Source: Kalaharituber pfeilii (taxonomy: Eukaryota; Ascomycota; Pezizomycetes; Pezizales; Pezizaceae). Taken from it: a DNA stretch of 64,000 bases. Positions within the stretch are counted from its first letter, which is position 1. The number at the start of each line of letters is the position of its first letter. The notes beneath the pieces are model-generated. The model saw only the letters and a list, made by a program, of their open reading frames with translations, was not told the DNA's origin and searched no databases. Of the stretch, positions 34,078-44,179 are shown piece after piece. The position numbers were made by a program, and so were the translations under genes. The stretch covers positions 186,001-250,000 of the forward strand of contig WHUZ01000058.1 of assembly GCA_015179045.1 (NCBI GenBank), given 5' to 3'.

Positions 34078-34537
34078 TGTTACGGTTTCTACGATAATGT
34101 AGTAAATATGAGGGTGTAACTTAGGACAACGCTTGGTGCTTGACCTTCGACAGGGCAGCTCTAGCTGGCCCTTCTTATAGTCAATCCGGCGTGCCTTCCT
34201 TCTATTGTCTCTCTATGCTATGATATCACGATGCTCTATCTATAGGCATCCCTCAGCCACTGCCTCGCCTCGTCTAGAGGTCCATCCGGTGGCTCTGCTC
34301 CTGGAGGTCCGTTCAGTGGCTCTGCTCCTGGAGGTCCATTCGGTGGCTTTGCTCCTAGAGGTCCGTCCGGTGGCTGTCGCTACGCTCTGACCATGCCGGC
34401 ATTCCTTGTGATACACATCCGTGCCCGACCCATGTTTCATTGCCAGACTGCAGCTATCGGTTGATCAGGCCGAATTGTCGCTAGTAGCTTTACAGGCCAA
34501 TGTGGGTGGATATCCCCTTCGCGGGTAGACCCTGACA
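34078..34537 (-). repeat. LTR (3' LTR in element orientation)
   Basis: Contains four imperfect 27-bp repeats (GAGGTCCATCCGGTGGCTCT type, about 34277-34375). The short ORFs within are duplicated in both LTRs and are not genes. Confidence 0.93.
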
Positions 34538-34933
34538 TTACCCCCCGTCTCTACGGCTGACGTCCTCGTCAGTGGTATGCCACAGGCCGGTATCACGCAT
34601 GGTTGTCCACCGTTAAACCTCTCCATAGGGAAAAAACCACGTGGGAAAAATATCCTATGGGCGAGGAAGGTATGGACTCAATTGCTGTCCCACACTGGTG
34701 CAGCCAATTTTATGAGCTTGCATGCTCTCTGACCCTTATCCTGGTCTTTGTGGTTGCATGGCTTCCACGCCATTTCCACAATCTTCGCTTTTGAAACAGT
34801 GCTCAAAGCCCACTATCGCTCTCGGTTTCTGTCGTCTACCTCCAATGCTAATCCAACCCTCTCACCGACGCTGCTTTTGCAAAACACCTCCATCGTGACA
34901 ATATCCTCCCTCCCAGACGATGATTTCTCTTCA

Positions 34934-35983
34934 CTATTCTTCATCTGAGGAGTATTCCGTTATCTGTAACTGGGCGGTGGAATCAGTGCGAGCTTGCTTT
35001 GGTGCTGGTGAACTAGTGTCTTCGTCCCCGCTGTATTTGCGCTTCTTCGGTGCTGCAGGTTCGGAGTCCGCTTTAGCCGGGCATTCCCATCCCTTATGCC
35101 CTTTGATGCCGCATTTGAAACAAAGTCTCTCTCTCAGTCTCCGGTCCTTCTCCTTGTTGCTGAGGGAGTTGCCATATCTCGAGACGGCCTCTTCAGGGTC
35201 TGCAGTGCTGCTAGCTTCAGAGCTTCCTGACTCCAATCGTGTGCCCGCTTGAATTGCCATAGCTTTCCATTTCTCGTAGTTATCCAATGGGGCGTTCTGA
35301 GCTTCCAGCGCACTACGTAACTCAGGATCCAGACCTGGTTCTAGCAGATACGGCAGTAGCTCTTCGGGCACCCTAGCATATAGGTTCAATGTGTCAGCCT
35401 CAATGAAGAAGTCCAGAATTCCTTCAGTTTGCTCTAGCATCTTGAGTGTGGTTACTGCCCTTGCACGCTGACTTGGGTCACTAAATGCCTTGCATAGCCT
35501 TTCGAATGCATCATCTAAAGTGCTGAGCTTTTTCTCGTTTTTTCGCCACCAACGGGCTGCTTTGCCCTTCATGGCAGAACCGAGCAGTTCGAGGCTGGCG
35601 CTTGCACTTGTAATGTTGCGCAGACGTATGAATTTGCGAAAGTCGTAAGTAAAGTCATCGAGGTCTGTAGTTCCATCGAACTTCGGAATTTCGTTGAGGC
35701 GTATTTTCTGAAGCTTCTGATGATCGCTGTCATCTATGATACTGAGTGCTGGTGTAGCTATAGATACAGTGGCTATGGAGGGTGTAGATGCTGGTGGTGT
35801 AGTCTGCTGAGCTTGCTGAGTCTGCACAGTGGCCGGGTTCGCAGTTAAGTACTGAATCTGGCGGTCTATCTGTTCAAACTTATCTGCCAACACCTTTTCC
35901 ATTTGAGCGAAAAAGGCGTAGACGTCTTGGTTCCCGGTAGCGGCAGTGGCGGTGGCAGGTGGCTGCGAGTTCGAGCTGGCCAT
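34934..35983 (-). CDS. Gag protein of the LTR retrotransposon
   Basis: 349 residues, intact, starting ATG GCC AGC. Residues 1-45 are rich in Ala/Thr/Gln. A helical capsid-like region occupies about residues 95-250 (IPKFDGTTDLDDFTYDFRKF, GKAARWW, PSQRARAVTTL). A single retroviral-type zinc knuckle CFKCGIKGHKGWEC (C-x2-C-x4-H-x4-C) lies at about residues 292-305. The basic and acidic tail ends EYSSDEE. In the retrotransposon life cycle Gag assembles the cytoplasmic virus-like particle and packages the RNA. The frame has no break, consistent with the identical LTRs. Confidence 0.92.
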   Translation of the reverse strand: MASSNSQPPATATAATGNQDVYAFFAQMEKVLADKFEQIDRQIQYLTANPATVQTQQAQQTTPPASTPSIATVSIATPALSIIDDSDHQKLQKIRLNEIPKFDGTTDLDDFTYDFRKFIRLRNITSASASLELLGSAMKGKAARWWRKNEKKLSTLDDAFERLCKAFSDPSQRARAVTTLKMLEQTEGILDFFIEADTLNLYARVPEELLPYLLEPGLDPELRSALEAQNAPLDNYEKWKAMAIQAGTRLESGSSEASSTADPEEAVSRYGNSLSNKEKDRRLRERLCFKCGIKGHKGWECPAKADSEPAAPKKRKYSGDEDTSSPAPKQARTDSTAQLQITEYSSDEE

Positions 35984-36078
35984 TGTGCGAGTGTTCGAGG
36001 ATTCGGGGATTGGGTGGAAACGAGTCTTGAGGATAAGCGAAAAAGTATGTAGATGTATAGAGTAGCTAAGCGTTGTAA

Positions 36079-36538
36079 TGTTACGGTTTCTACGATAATG
36101 TAGTAAATATGAGGGTGTAACTTAGGACAACGCTTGGTGCTTGACCTTCGACAGGGCAGCTCTAGCTGGCCCTTCTTATAGTCAATCCGGCGTGCCTTCC
36201 TTCTATTGTCTCTCTATGCTATGATATCACGATGCTCTATCTATAGGCATCCCTCAGCCACTGCCTCGCCTCGTCTAGAGGTCCATCCGGTGGCTCTGCT
36301 CCTGGAGGTCCGTTCAGTGGCTCTGCTCCTGGAGGTCCATTCGGTGGCTTTGCTCCTAGAGGTCCGTCCGGTGGCTGTCGCTACGCTCTGACCATGCCGG
36401 CATTCCTTGTGATACACATCCGTGCCCGACCCATGTTTCATTGCCAGACTGCAGCTATCGGTTGATCAGGCCGAATTGTCGCTAGTAGCTTTACAGGCCA
36501 ATGTGGGTGGATATCCCCTTCGCGGGTAGACCCTGACA
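36079..36538 (-). repeat. LTR (5' LTR in element orientation)
   Basis: Identical to 34078-34537. On the minus strand an ACTATAAGAAGG TATA-like box lies about 45 nt before AAGCGTTGT (36127-36135 on the plus strand as ACAACGCTT). Confidence 0.93.
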
Positions 36539-36543
36539 GTTTT

Positions 36544-36960
36544 CTTGGAAGGCTATGCGAACGTTTGGTTCGAGCAATGTAAATAGGGATGACGGTACTT
36601 GCTATACCACAGTCTATGATTACAAGGGAATTCAACAACATTCCCTTGGCTGCCAGCTAAGCATGAGAGAAACCGTAGCAGGGCCAGACAAATGGGCGGG
36701 CTGGGAAAAGTAGGCAGTCGGCAATGAACCCAGCCATTGCTGACTGTGTGAAGGATCGAATGGCAAGTTAGGCTGAGAGGCATAATGATGAATGGGGAGA
36801 ACAATGCGGGTTAAAAACCTGAAGGAGATTGGAAGCTCAGAGAGAGGGGATTGGAATGTTATTGGAAGGGCCGACTTCGGGAGGCAGGATCAAACGATTT
36901 CATAGAGGCTGGATGGAGATTTTTGGCGGCGGGAATGTTGATATTTGACGTTTGACTTGT
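36544..36960. other. No gene seen
   Basis: Right flank of the LTR element; no supported gene. Confidence 0.45.
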
Positions 36961-36979
36961 TCTTTATTGTTCTTCGTTT

Positions 36980-38018
36980 TTGAGGATTCTGGAGGATAGT
37001 TCGAACGCGACAGGCGGTTGTCCTAGGAGAGTGGAGTTGAACGAAAAGGGGAGGGTAGGGGGGGGGGGGGTTTGGAAATGGGACTGCGGAGGGAGCGAAG
37101 AGATGGGGACCGGGGCAGCGGTGTGGGACGGGGAGATCAGGGAAATGAGAAAGGGGTTGGAGAATGCGATCCCAGCGCCGGCGGACCTGGTAATCCTAAC
37201 TGACTCGCAAGCCGCAATCGCGGCGGTGAGGAAGGCGGGAAGCCGGGGGAGAGCGAGGACCGGGGATCTGAGGAGAGTAGTGAACCAAATTGCGGAGAGG
37301 AAAAGAAAGGGGGGGGACGTCAAGCTGATGTGGGTGAAGGCACACATTGGCATCGCAGGCAATGAGGCGGTGGATACAGAAGCGAACAGAGCAGGGATAG
37401 AATAGAACGATAAGTGGTGACTGAAAGGGGGCTGCGGCAGAGGTAGAAGAGACAGCGCGCGGCCGAAAGACGCGAACCGGGGTATAGAGGGGCGCGGTGA
37501 TGAAGTGGGGCAGGGCAGCAGCCAGCGCTTTCACCAGGCTGAGAACGGGGGCGGGGAATGGGACATGAAAATCGGGAAGGCAGCGGAGGGGAGTGTATGC
37601 GGGTGTGGGGGAAAAAACAATCGGCAGACCACCTGGCCTTCAGGTGCGAAGAGGTGGTATATCCAGAAGGGTGAGAAGCGTGGATGGACTTGGAGAAAAG
37701 GAAATGGGTGGAACAGCAGGAGAATGGGGAGGAGGTGGACATCCTGGAACAACTGTTCTACTCCTTGAAAGCGTGGGCGGCGGAAGCGCGGGGACACTGA
37801 GAGGTAGAAGCGGGGAGGGTGAAAATTTCGTTTGTACGAGAGTGGCGGTGGAAGAATGACGTAGCTATTTTTATTGCCACGGGGAGGTGTGGCGGGGAGG
37901 GGGCGAGATTTTCGTATGTAGATTGATTGCCTCCGAGCATTAAGGGTTTAGATCCAGGGGCCCTGGCATGGCGAACAGCTGCATGCGGGGTAACGTGACA
38001 AAAAAAAGAAAAAAAAAA
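36980..38018 (+). mobile_element. Decayed LINE (tail B family): RNase H region, 3' UTR and poly(A)
   Basis: The RNase H core is recognisable: LVILTDSQAAIAAV, then VKLMWVKAHIGIAGNEAVDTEA (37140-37385), with the catalytic-type D in TDSQA and the final D. The C-terminal part (37390-37860) is frameshifted. It ends GCATTAAGGGTTTAGATCCA, GGCATGGCGAACAGCTGCAT, GGGGTAACGTGAC and an A run. This ties tail B to an RNase H-bearing LINE lineage distinct from tail A. Confidence 0.8.
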
Positions 38019-38129
38019 GGAGAGGGGAGTGGTATGTGATGGTGACCACGGTGCCGACGCAAAAAGTACGGTTGAACGCGGCAGGGTGTGGCAGTCGTCG
38101 GTAGGAGCATATGATGATTTATAGATTGA

Positions 38130-38208
38130 AGTTTTTTTTTTTTTTTTTTTTATTTATTTATTTTTTTATATCATTACTCGCATGCCCTGTGCGCTATGGC
38201 GGGGTTTA
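38130..38208 (-). mobile_element. Ultrashort tail A retroposed unit
   Basis: Long T-rich run and a tail A complement with a partly deleted hairpin (CGCATGCCCTGTGCGCTATG). Duplication TATAGATTGA at 38120-38129 and 38209-38218. Confidence 0.85.
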
Positions 38209-38430
38209 TATAGATTGAGCTATGGGTTCTAGCGTCAGACAGAAATGGATCGGACTATCATGGAGATACGCAGATACAGCCCAGACACCGCAGACAGGAC
38301 TATGCTCGGGGCCAGCCATCTTAGCGGGCCACTCATGAAGTACATAGTGGCAAGCGATGATCTAAAGAAAAGAAAGAAAAAATGCATGTCGGTTAAGAAA
38401 TCATGTTCTGTAAAGCAACAACATCTCTAC

Positions 38431-38701
38431 GAGGAGACGACGGAACACCTGTTAAGAGTGTGTAGGGTGTAGAAGAGGAGGTGGCCAGGGGGTGAGGAGC
38501 AAGTGAGGCGCCCACCGAAGAGGGGGGAGGGGAGAGAGACCAGTTAGGAGTGTTGCTGGCGATGTTGGGAGAATAAAGGAGGGGAGGTGACGGGGAGGAG
38601 GGGGAAGGAGGGGGGGGGGTGTTCTTCAATGTTAATTAATTTCTTAGAGCTAGTAGCCACGGCATCGCCATAGCCCGTAGGGCGGTATGCGATTAATGAT
38701 A

Positions 38702-38751
<50 letters not shown>
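38431..38751 (+). mobile_element. 5'-truncated LINE with tail A
   Basis: Begins inside the ORF2 zinc-knuckle region (ETTEHLLRVCRV then stop), then about 190 bp of G-rich 3' sequence, ATCGCCATAGCCCGTAGGGC, GCGATTAATGATAC and 50 A. Target repeat AACATCTCTAC at 38420-38430 and 38752-38762. Confidence 0.88.
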
Positions 38752-38754
<3 letters not shown>

Positions 38755-38883
38755 ATCTCTACTCATGTATCTAATTGGTTCGTTGTTGGTCTTTCATCCT
38801 TGTAAGTTGATCGCTGGCCCGTCCCAGTGATGAGTAGCCCAGTTACCGACTGGTCCTGATAAGACGGCTGGCCCAAACAACTA

Positions 38884-38930
38884 AATAGCTGCAAGCGGGG
38901 TTGGGTGTTTTTTTTTTAAAAAAAAAATAA
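38884..38930 (+). mobile_element. Truncated tail B relic with T-then-A run
   Basis: AATAGCTGCAAGCGGGGTTG, then T9 (38908-38916) and A10. No target duplication found. Confidence 0.6.
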
Positions 38931-39024
38931 AAGAGCTTTCCTTACACCGGTTACTGTGAGAGGCCTGAAGACTGAGGAGAATTAATGATCTTGGCTCATT
39001 TGCGGACTTAGAAATTAATGTCCG

Positions 39025-41560
39025 GCACGTTCTTGATGCATGCTGATTGACGTTGATGCACACTTCATGCAAATTATTGCATCCTGTCTATGAAGCCAAG
39101 CGGGCATTCGGATTCTTCTAAACTGCAGCACTTCGTAGAGTAATATTGCCAGCAGCGGTTGCAGTTTAGCGCAGGGAATAGTCACAATGTGAGGGAGGTG
39201 CTTACTACCAGTAAATCGATCGATCGAGCGCAGGGAAAGGCGGGGTTAATTGGTAGCAATCACAGCGCCGCCCAGGGGCAGAATGCAGCAGGCAGATCGC
39301 CCACAGGCTACCACCACTTGTTCTAGGGGAATTTGAATCAACCATTTATTTTTTTTCGCATGAGAGCTAGAATTCGCATAAGTACACCTGCCAGCTTGTT
39401 TCAAATGTATTTCTCGCCGTGCACACGGACACAGTTCTGTATGGAAGAGGCAAAACGTTCTATCATAGGTGCGGAGGTAGGGGCGGGCCTGGCAGCCTCG
39501 TTCTCTCGTACCGTATACATAGACACTATCCTGAATATACTAAAGGTCATGATCAGCTGTCACCCTTGTCCTGTCAGGTTGCTGGGAGGCTGACATGAGT
39601 CTATTTAAGATGTGAATCGCTGCGAAATCCCAACTTGGTGTCCAAACCTCACCACTACTCACGTTACTTGACCAGGCCAACGCACCCCAAGCACCTGCGC
39701 ATTGCACTCCCTGATATATTACAACGACAGAGGGCGCATCCATCGAGACTTGAAAACTGAACTATGGCGTAAGGAGAAATTCCATAATATGTTTCACATC
39801 CACATGCTGATGCAATATCCAAAACAGCGCAAAGGACATCGAGTTTCTCAAGACCGACTTGTTTAAGATCGTTCTCAAGAACCCTTCATCAACTCCTATT
39901 GCTCCAACCGCCTCCACAGATAATGATACCCCGGGGTCTGCCTCACCCATCGCATTCTTTGTACATAGAGGCTTGCTGGCGTCATTGTCTGAGGAGCTAC
40001 ATAAACATACCAACAATGAAATGAGGGAGGGTAGAGAAGGAGTAATGGAGTTGAGTGAGGTTGACGAGGCAACAATGAAGGCATTTGTGGAATGGGCGTA
40101 CTGGAAGGACTATACAACGTCGGTAATGTCATTACTTCATATTAAAGCTCGGTTGAGTTTGTTGTTAAGACTCTTCTGATGCGATGATTACAGAGACCTC
40201 CAAAAAGGGCCTGCAGCGTTGTTGTATCACACAAAAATTTATGTGCTTGCCGACCGCTTCAATGTTGTTACCCTAAAGGGCCTTGCATACTCTAGAATTA
40301 CTGCGATGCTTGCAGAGATCGGGGTGGTGGCAGAGAAAGCCGATGTGGAAGCTATGGTGGCAGTGGTCAACTATGCGTTTGGGAATCTTCCATTTTCATC
40401 CAGCAACCCAAAGATCATCTCCGTCCCCAGAGAACCACTTCTGAAGTATTTTGCGCATTACACTTCATGGGCACTCGACGTGTTCACAACCAGCGACGCA
40501 TTCTGTGACTTACTGGTACAGTGTCCGGATTTCGCACAGGCATTGGTTTTTAATTCCAATCCCGCCCGGAGGCCACCATGGGTGGACGCAGTGTCCCAGG
40601 GCAGTGATGGTGAGGTGGTGAAACCTCCTGAAGTGAGCGTGACCAGTGAAGAAGACAAATCACACATCCTCAGCAGACACTGCTCCAACTGCGGCTATAT
40701 TGGAGTGATGAGCATTATGTGCTGGCACTGTAGTAAGGTCGATAATGAGATCGGCGTCAGGATTAAAATTGACAATTCCGTGCTTTGGACTGTGGGTCAA
40801 GACAGAATATATGGCGAAAAACAGGATTTCTACTACACCTGCAAGTGGTGCAACAAGAAAAAAAACTATTACGGTTCTGCCCTTGACTATTCCTCCCATG
40901 ACAATAACAACTATTCTTTGAGTGGCAACCTTGGGTCGTTAATCTGTCGGAAGTGTACCAAGCCAGGTTACTATCGCAAACTTACGTTTTCAAATTGAGA
41001 TATTACGCCTTTTCTTCTCCGCTCCGTTCACTAAGGACAGGACATACCTCAACTTGTATTCAGGCTTTATTGTACCTAGAATTGCTTTGTAGATGTCGTT
41101 TGACGGAATTATAGTTGAGAACGTGTTGCATTCACGACTAGAACATGTACGTAAGAAGTTCTGACTCGATGGAGCAAAGTGTTGGATGGCGCGCGGCAAG
41201 TGAGTGCATCGGCCTGCCGAGCAAGTTTCTTAGCAAAGCATAATTAACTGTCGCAATCGTAGCTGTCCTCCGTTGACCAAAGCATAGCGTCACGTACAGA
41301 GCACGCGGTGCGAAAAGAGATACTCAGGCGCGCGCTGGACGAGATACTCTGTAGTAGCAGACGCCGCAGCAGCCAGGGGGAGGGGAGGGTGCAGTAGTTA
41401 GCGCAATGTAGTTGCAGCTACTTCTTGATGCACCCAGCAACCAAATTGACTAATGGAACATTCCTAGTAGGCTTCCATCTTTCCTGCTGGATCAGAGCTT
41501 AGATGTTTGCCCGTTGGTCAAAAGGCTGGCGAAGTCGAGTATTTGATCTTTATTAAGGAA
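39025..41560. repeat. Segmental duplication, copy 1 (BTB gene and flanks)
   Basis: Homologous to 43325-46600 in the same orientation, about 4.3 kb apart. Similarity covers the 5' flank (GTTCTTGATGCAT…), the gene and about 550 bp downstream up to ATTTGATCTTTATT. Confidence 0.85.
39764..40998 (+). CDS. BTB/POZ domain protein with C-terminal zinc ribbon (copy 1)
   Basis: Three exons: 39764-39768 (ATGGC), 39828-40118 and 40194-40998, giving 366 residues. Intron 1 (GTAAGG…CAAAACAG) has a CTGAT branch-like site; intron 2 starts GTCGGT. The five-nucleotide first coding exon is supported by the paralogue, which has the same structure. BTB motifs: FFVHRGLLASLSEELHKHTN, VDEATMKAFVEWAYW (first half, before intron 2) and KIYVLADRFNVVTLKGLAY after it. 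BTB domains dimerise and often recruit cullin-3. Residues 262-355 hold CxxC pairs (HCSNCG, CWHC, CKWC, CRKC) that could bind zinc. The function of the fungal family is unknown to me. The C-terminal ribbons suggest protein or nucleic acid binding, which is inference. Confidence 0.82.
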
Positions 41561-41820
41561 GATAAAGCTAATCCCGCCCGTTATTCCCGTCCCGCCCATT
41601 CTAACAGTTCCGCCAATCTGTCCCTTCGTCGTCTATCTTCGGGGCTTTTTGAGGTCCGATTCCCCTCCCGGCCATTTTCGTTTCCATACTTCGCACTCGT
41701 TTAGCACGTGTGCGGTGGTCTCCAGGCTTTTGCCGCACCATCTACACTCTGGGCCGTCGGCTTTCCCAATCAGTCACGGAGGCAAGTCACGCACTCCAGG
41801 ACTTCCGCATCTGCCTGATA
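41550..41820 (-). pseudogene. Decayed LINE ORF2 C-terminal fragment
   Basis: Minus-strand codons give a zinc-knuckle remnant (KADGPECRWCGK-like, from GCACCATCTACACTCTGGGC on the plus strand) and an AELLEWAGRE-like end. No tail or poly(A) is left. It marks the right end of homology with the second BTB segment. Confidence 0.65.
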
Positions 41821-42651
41821 TGTTACACCTACCTTTCTAGTTATAGTTCTGCAGTCACGTCATGCAATACTTATCATGTTATATAATCCTGTTTGTTCTG
41901 TATCTTTAATCAATTAGACTTATTGGACCCAAATGATACAGACCTTCTTCATTCCTTCTAGGAAGCTCTTGTTCTACGTGACGAAACCCTCCTTATCCTA
42001 CGTGCGAAGGCGGAATTCCAGGGTTGACTTTAGAACAGTAAGTTGGGTGAAAAACAAAGAAATTAAAGCCTGTTACTCTATGAAGCGTGTAGAATAACAA
42101 GTATTACATAACCAACAGGTCAACTCTATGCTAGCAACTATCCCTGTCATGTTGTACGCAACTTTTGGCGCTTCTGAAGACTTACCCTTGCCCTCCAGTA
42201 TACTTTTGTCTAGGTACTGTTCTCGGGGTAGAGGAAAATACCCAGAAGCACTATGCATGCATCAACGTACGCCACTGGAGAGTGGGTCGAAAGTGAAGAA
42301 GGTATGACTTTTGCCGAAAAGTCTTCAGAACTTCTGTATGGGATTTACACACAAAAATATGACACACGTATTTTTCAGCTGCATACAAGTTCATCAGGTG
42401 TTGCATACTTCCATTTCACTACCATAACAGCGAAGTTGATCCAGCACACTTCTAACTCATGACAGGAGCTATTCATTTATCATTTGACCCCACACTTTTG
42501 AATCTCTTCCACCTCATTTGTGCATTCATCACGTAAAGTAATAATTCAGATGTGCTCAACTCAAGTAGTTTCTCAATTGTGAATTCTATGACCAAAACCT
42601 TGCATGCCGAGCTCGGATTTTCATTTCGCTATTATACAAGGCCTTAGCGGG
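41821..42651. repeat. Intergenic sequence with a small direct duplication (42055-42160 with 42815-42920)
   Basis: Both pieces share AACAAGTA, TTACATAAC and CTAGCAACTATC blocks. No gene is supported here. Confidence 0.5.
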
Positions 42652-42731
42652 GTTTTTTTTTTTCTTTTTTTTTCACATGACCCCGCATGCGGCCCCTTGG
42701 TCTAAACCCTCAAAGCCCGGAGGCAGGCTTG
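42652..42731 (-). mobile_element. Tail B element, longer form
   Basis: T run, CACATGACCCCGCATGCGGC, AAACCCTCAAAGCCCGGAGG and CAGGCTT. Target repeat GGCCTTAGCGGG at 42640-42651 and 42732-42743. Its 5' end (AAGCCTGCC) coincides with that of 28613-28715. Confidence 0.9.
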
Positions 42732-43337
42732 GGCCTTAGCGGGTGATTCGAGGCTGTGACTGGGAAATGGAGTTGTGCAAGTTGGTCGAAAACAAACATT
42801 AAAGCATGTAGCGATGCGAAGCGTGTAGGAGATGCTTGTAGAGTAACAAGTACTGTATTACATAACAAACAGGTGGACCCTATCCTAGCAACTATCGCTG
42901 TCACATTGTATGCTCTTACCCCTACCCCCGAGTACATACAAAACATCAACCATGACACTTTCATACCTACGCCAAGACCTCAATGATACTGCAGCTAAGT
43001 TAGCTTTACCTGCAATAATACTGGTGATATATATGTGCTGTACAGCGGCTCCGACAATGACGCAGATTCAGCCTAAGTCTTTTGCTTCTTTTTGTTCCGA
43101 AATCAGCAGCCTTGTTAGACTATGACAATATGTCTTGCTTTAGCTTATGCTATACAATGTTGCAAAATTGAGGAAGCGGTGTTTCTGAGAAAGCGAGGAA
43201 GCAATTCCAGATAGATGACCTTGCAAGCTTATAAGGACCTAAGAGCTCTTCTATAGATAGTTCTTGATTTTCAGTGACTGTCCTCCTATTTCAGAAAGTG
43301 AGATGGAGGTTGATAGCATCTAGCAAGTTCTTGATGC

Positions 43338-43393
43338 TCCCTGCTATAAGCTTGTAGCTTGTATGCAGGGCTACGTAAACCAAAAAAAATAAA
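43338..43393 (+). mobile_element. Ultrashort tail B2 retroposed unit
   Basis: 56 bp with TAGCTTGTATGCAGGGCTAC and a short A run, flanked by AGTTCTTGATGC at 43326-43337 and 43394-43405. Copy 1 has the uninterrupted GTTCTTGATGCATGCTG at about 39031. Confidence 0.92.
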
Positions 43394-43613
43394 AGTTCTT
43401 GATGCATACTAGCTGATATTGATGCACATTTCATGCAAACCATTACACCTTGTATCTGATGCCAAGTAGTCATTCGGGTTCTTTTAGCTGCAAAACTTCA
43501 TCCAACAACCTCTGCAGACAGTGGAGCCAAATGTGAGTAACGTTTTAATTTAGCCACCAGTCACATAGTGTGTTGCTTACTACCATAAATCGATCGACTA
43601 GTTGCGGGGAAGA

Positions 43614-43663
43614 CAGGGGGCAGGGGATGAAGGTGGGATGAGGTCATGTGTGTAGAAAAAAAG
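43614..43663 (+). mobile_element. 50-bp insertion with poly(A), tail-B-like
   Basis: CAGGGGGCAGGGGATGAAGG … GAGGTCATGTGTGTAG and A7, bracketed by GTTGCGGGGAAGA at 43601-43613 and 43664-43676. Only the last 15-20 nt resemble tail B. Copy 1 lacks it. Confidence 0.8.
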
Positions 43664-44179
43664 GTTGCGGGGAAGATAAAGATGGAGGGGTCGGTTGGCA
43701 ACAACCACAGCGCTGCTGGGGAGCAGAATGCAGCGGCACAGCAGATCGACCACACGCCTGTTCTAGGGAAATTCGAATCGACTTCAAATATTTATTTTTT
43801 CATGTGAGCTAGAATTCGCACAAATTCACCTATGAGCGAGGTATGTCGCGCGCACTAGAAGGGTACAAAATGTTCTATAATAGTTGCGGGGCAAGGGACG
43901 GGCGTTGCATGCATCGTTGTCTCGAATCCCGTGCATAGGTATTAGCCTAAACGTAATAGAGTCATGATCAGCGGCTATCCCTAGTCCAATCAGGTTACTA
44001 AAATAGCTGAGGGCCTAGCATGAGACTATTTAAACCTGAATCGCTGCGAGATCCAAACTTGGTGTCTAAACCTCGCAACCTATTTACGTTCCTTGGCCAG
44101 GCCAACTAACTATCAAAGCACCTGCATATTGCATAACCGATAGTTTATGTTCCCTCCATCAAGACTCGAAAACTGAACT

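Larger units (their letters stand above)
34078..36538 (-). mobile_element. LTR retrotransposon, gag only, recent
   Basis: Two 460-bp direct repeats, TGTTACGG…CCCTGACA, at 34078-34537 and 36079-36538. By eye they are identical over their full length. They are flanked by the 5-bp duplication GTTTT at 34073-34077 and 36539-36543. The interior is 1541 bp and codes on the minus strand for a single Gag protein; no protease, reverse transcriptase or integrase is present. A purine tract (GAGACGGGGGG on the minus strand) lies just inside the 3' LTR at about 34541-34551. It is a young, non-autonomous element that needs polymerase from a relative. Confidence 0.93.

Noticed and set aside
34205..34440. 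Small ORFs repeated at 36206-36441
   Set aside because: They lie inside the LTRs and are identical only because the LTRs are.
38544..38756. Phe-rich ORF over a long A run
   Set aside because: Translation of poly(T) on the minus strand.
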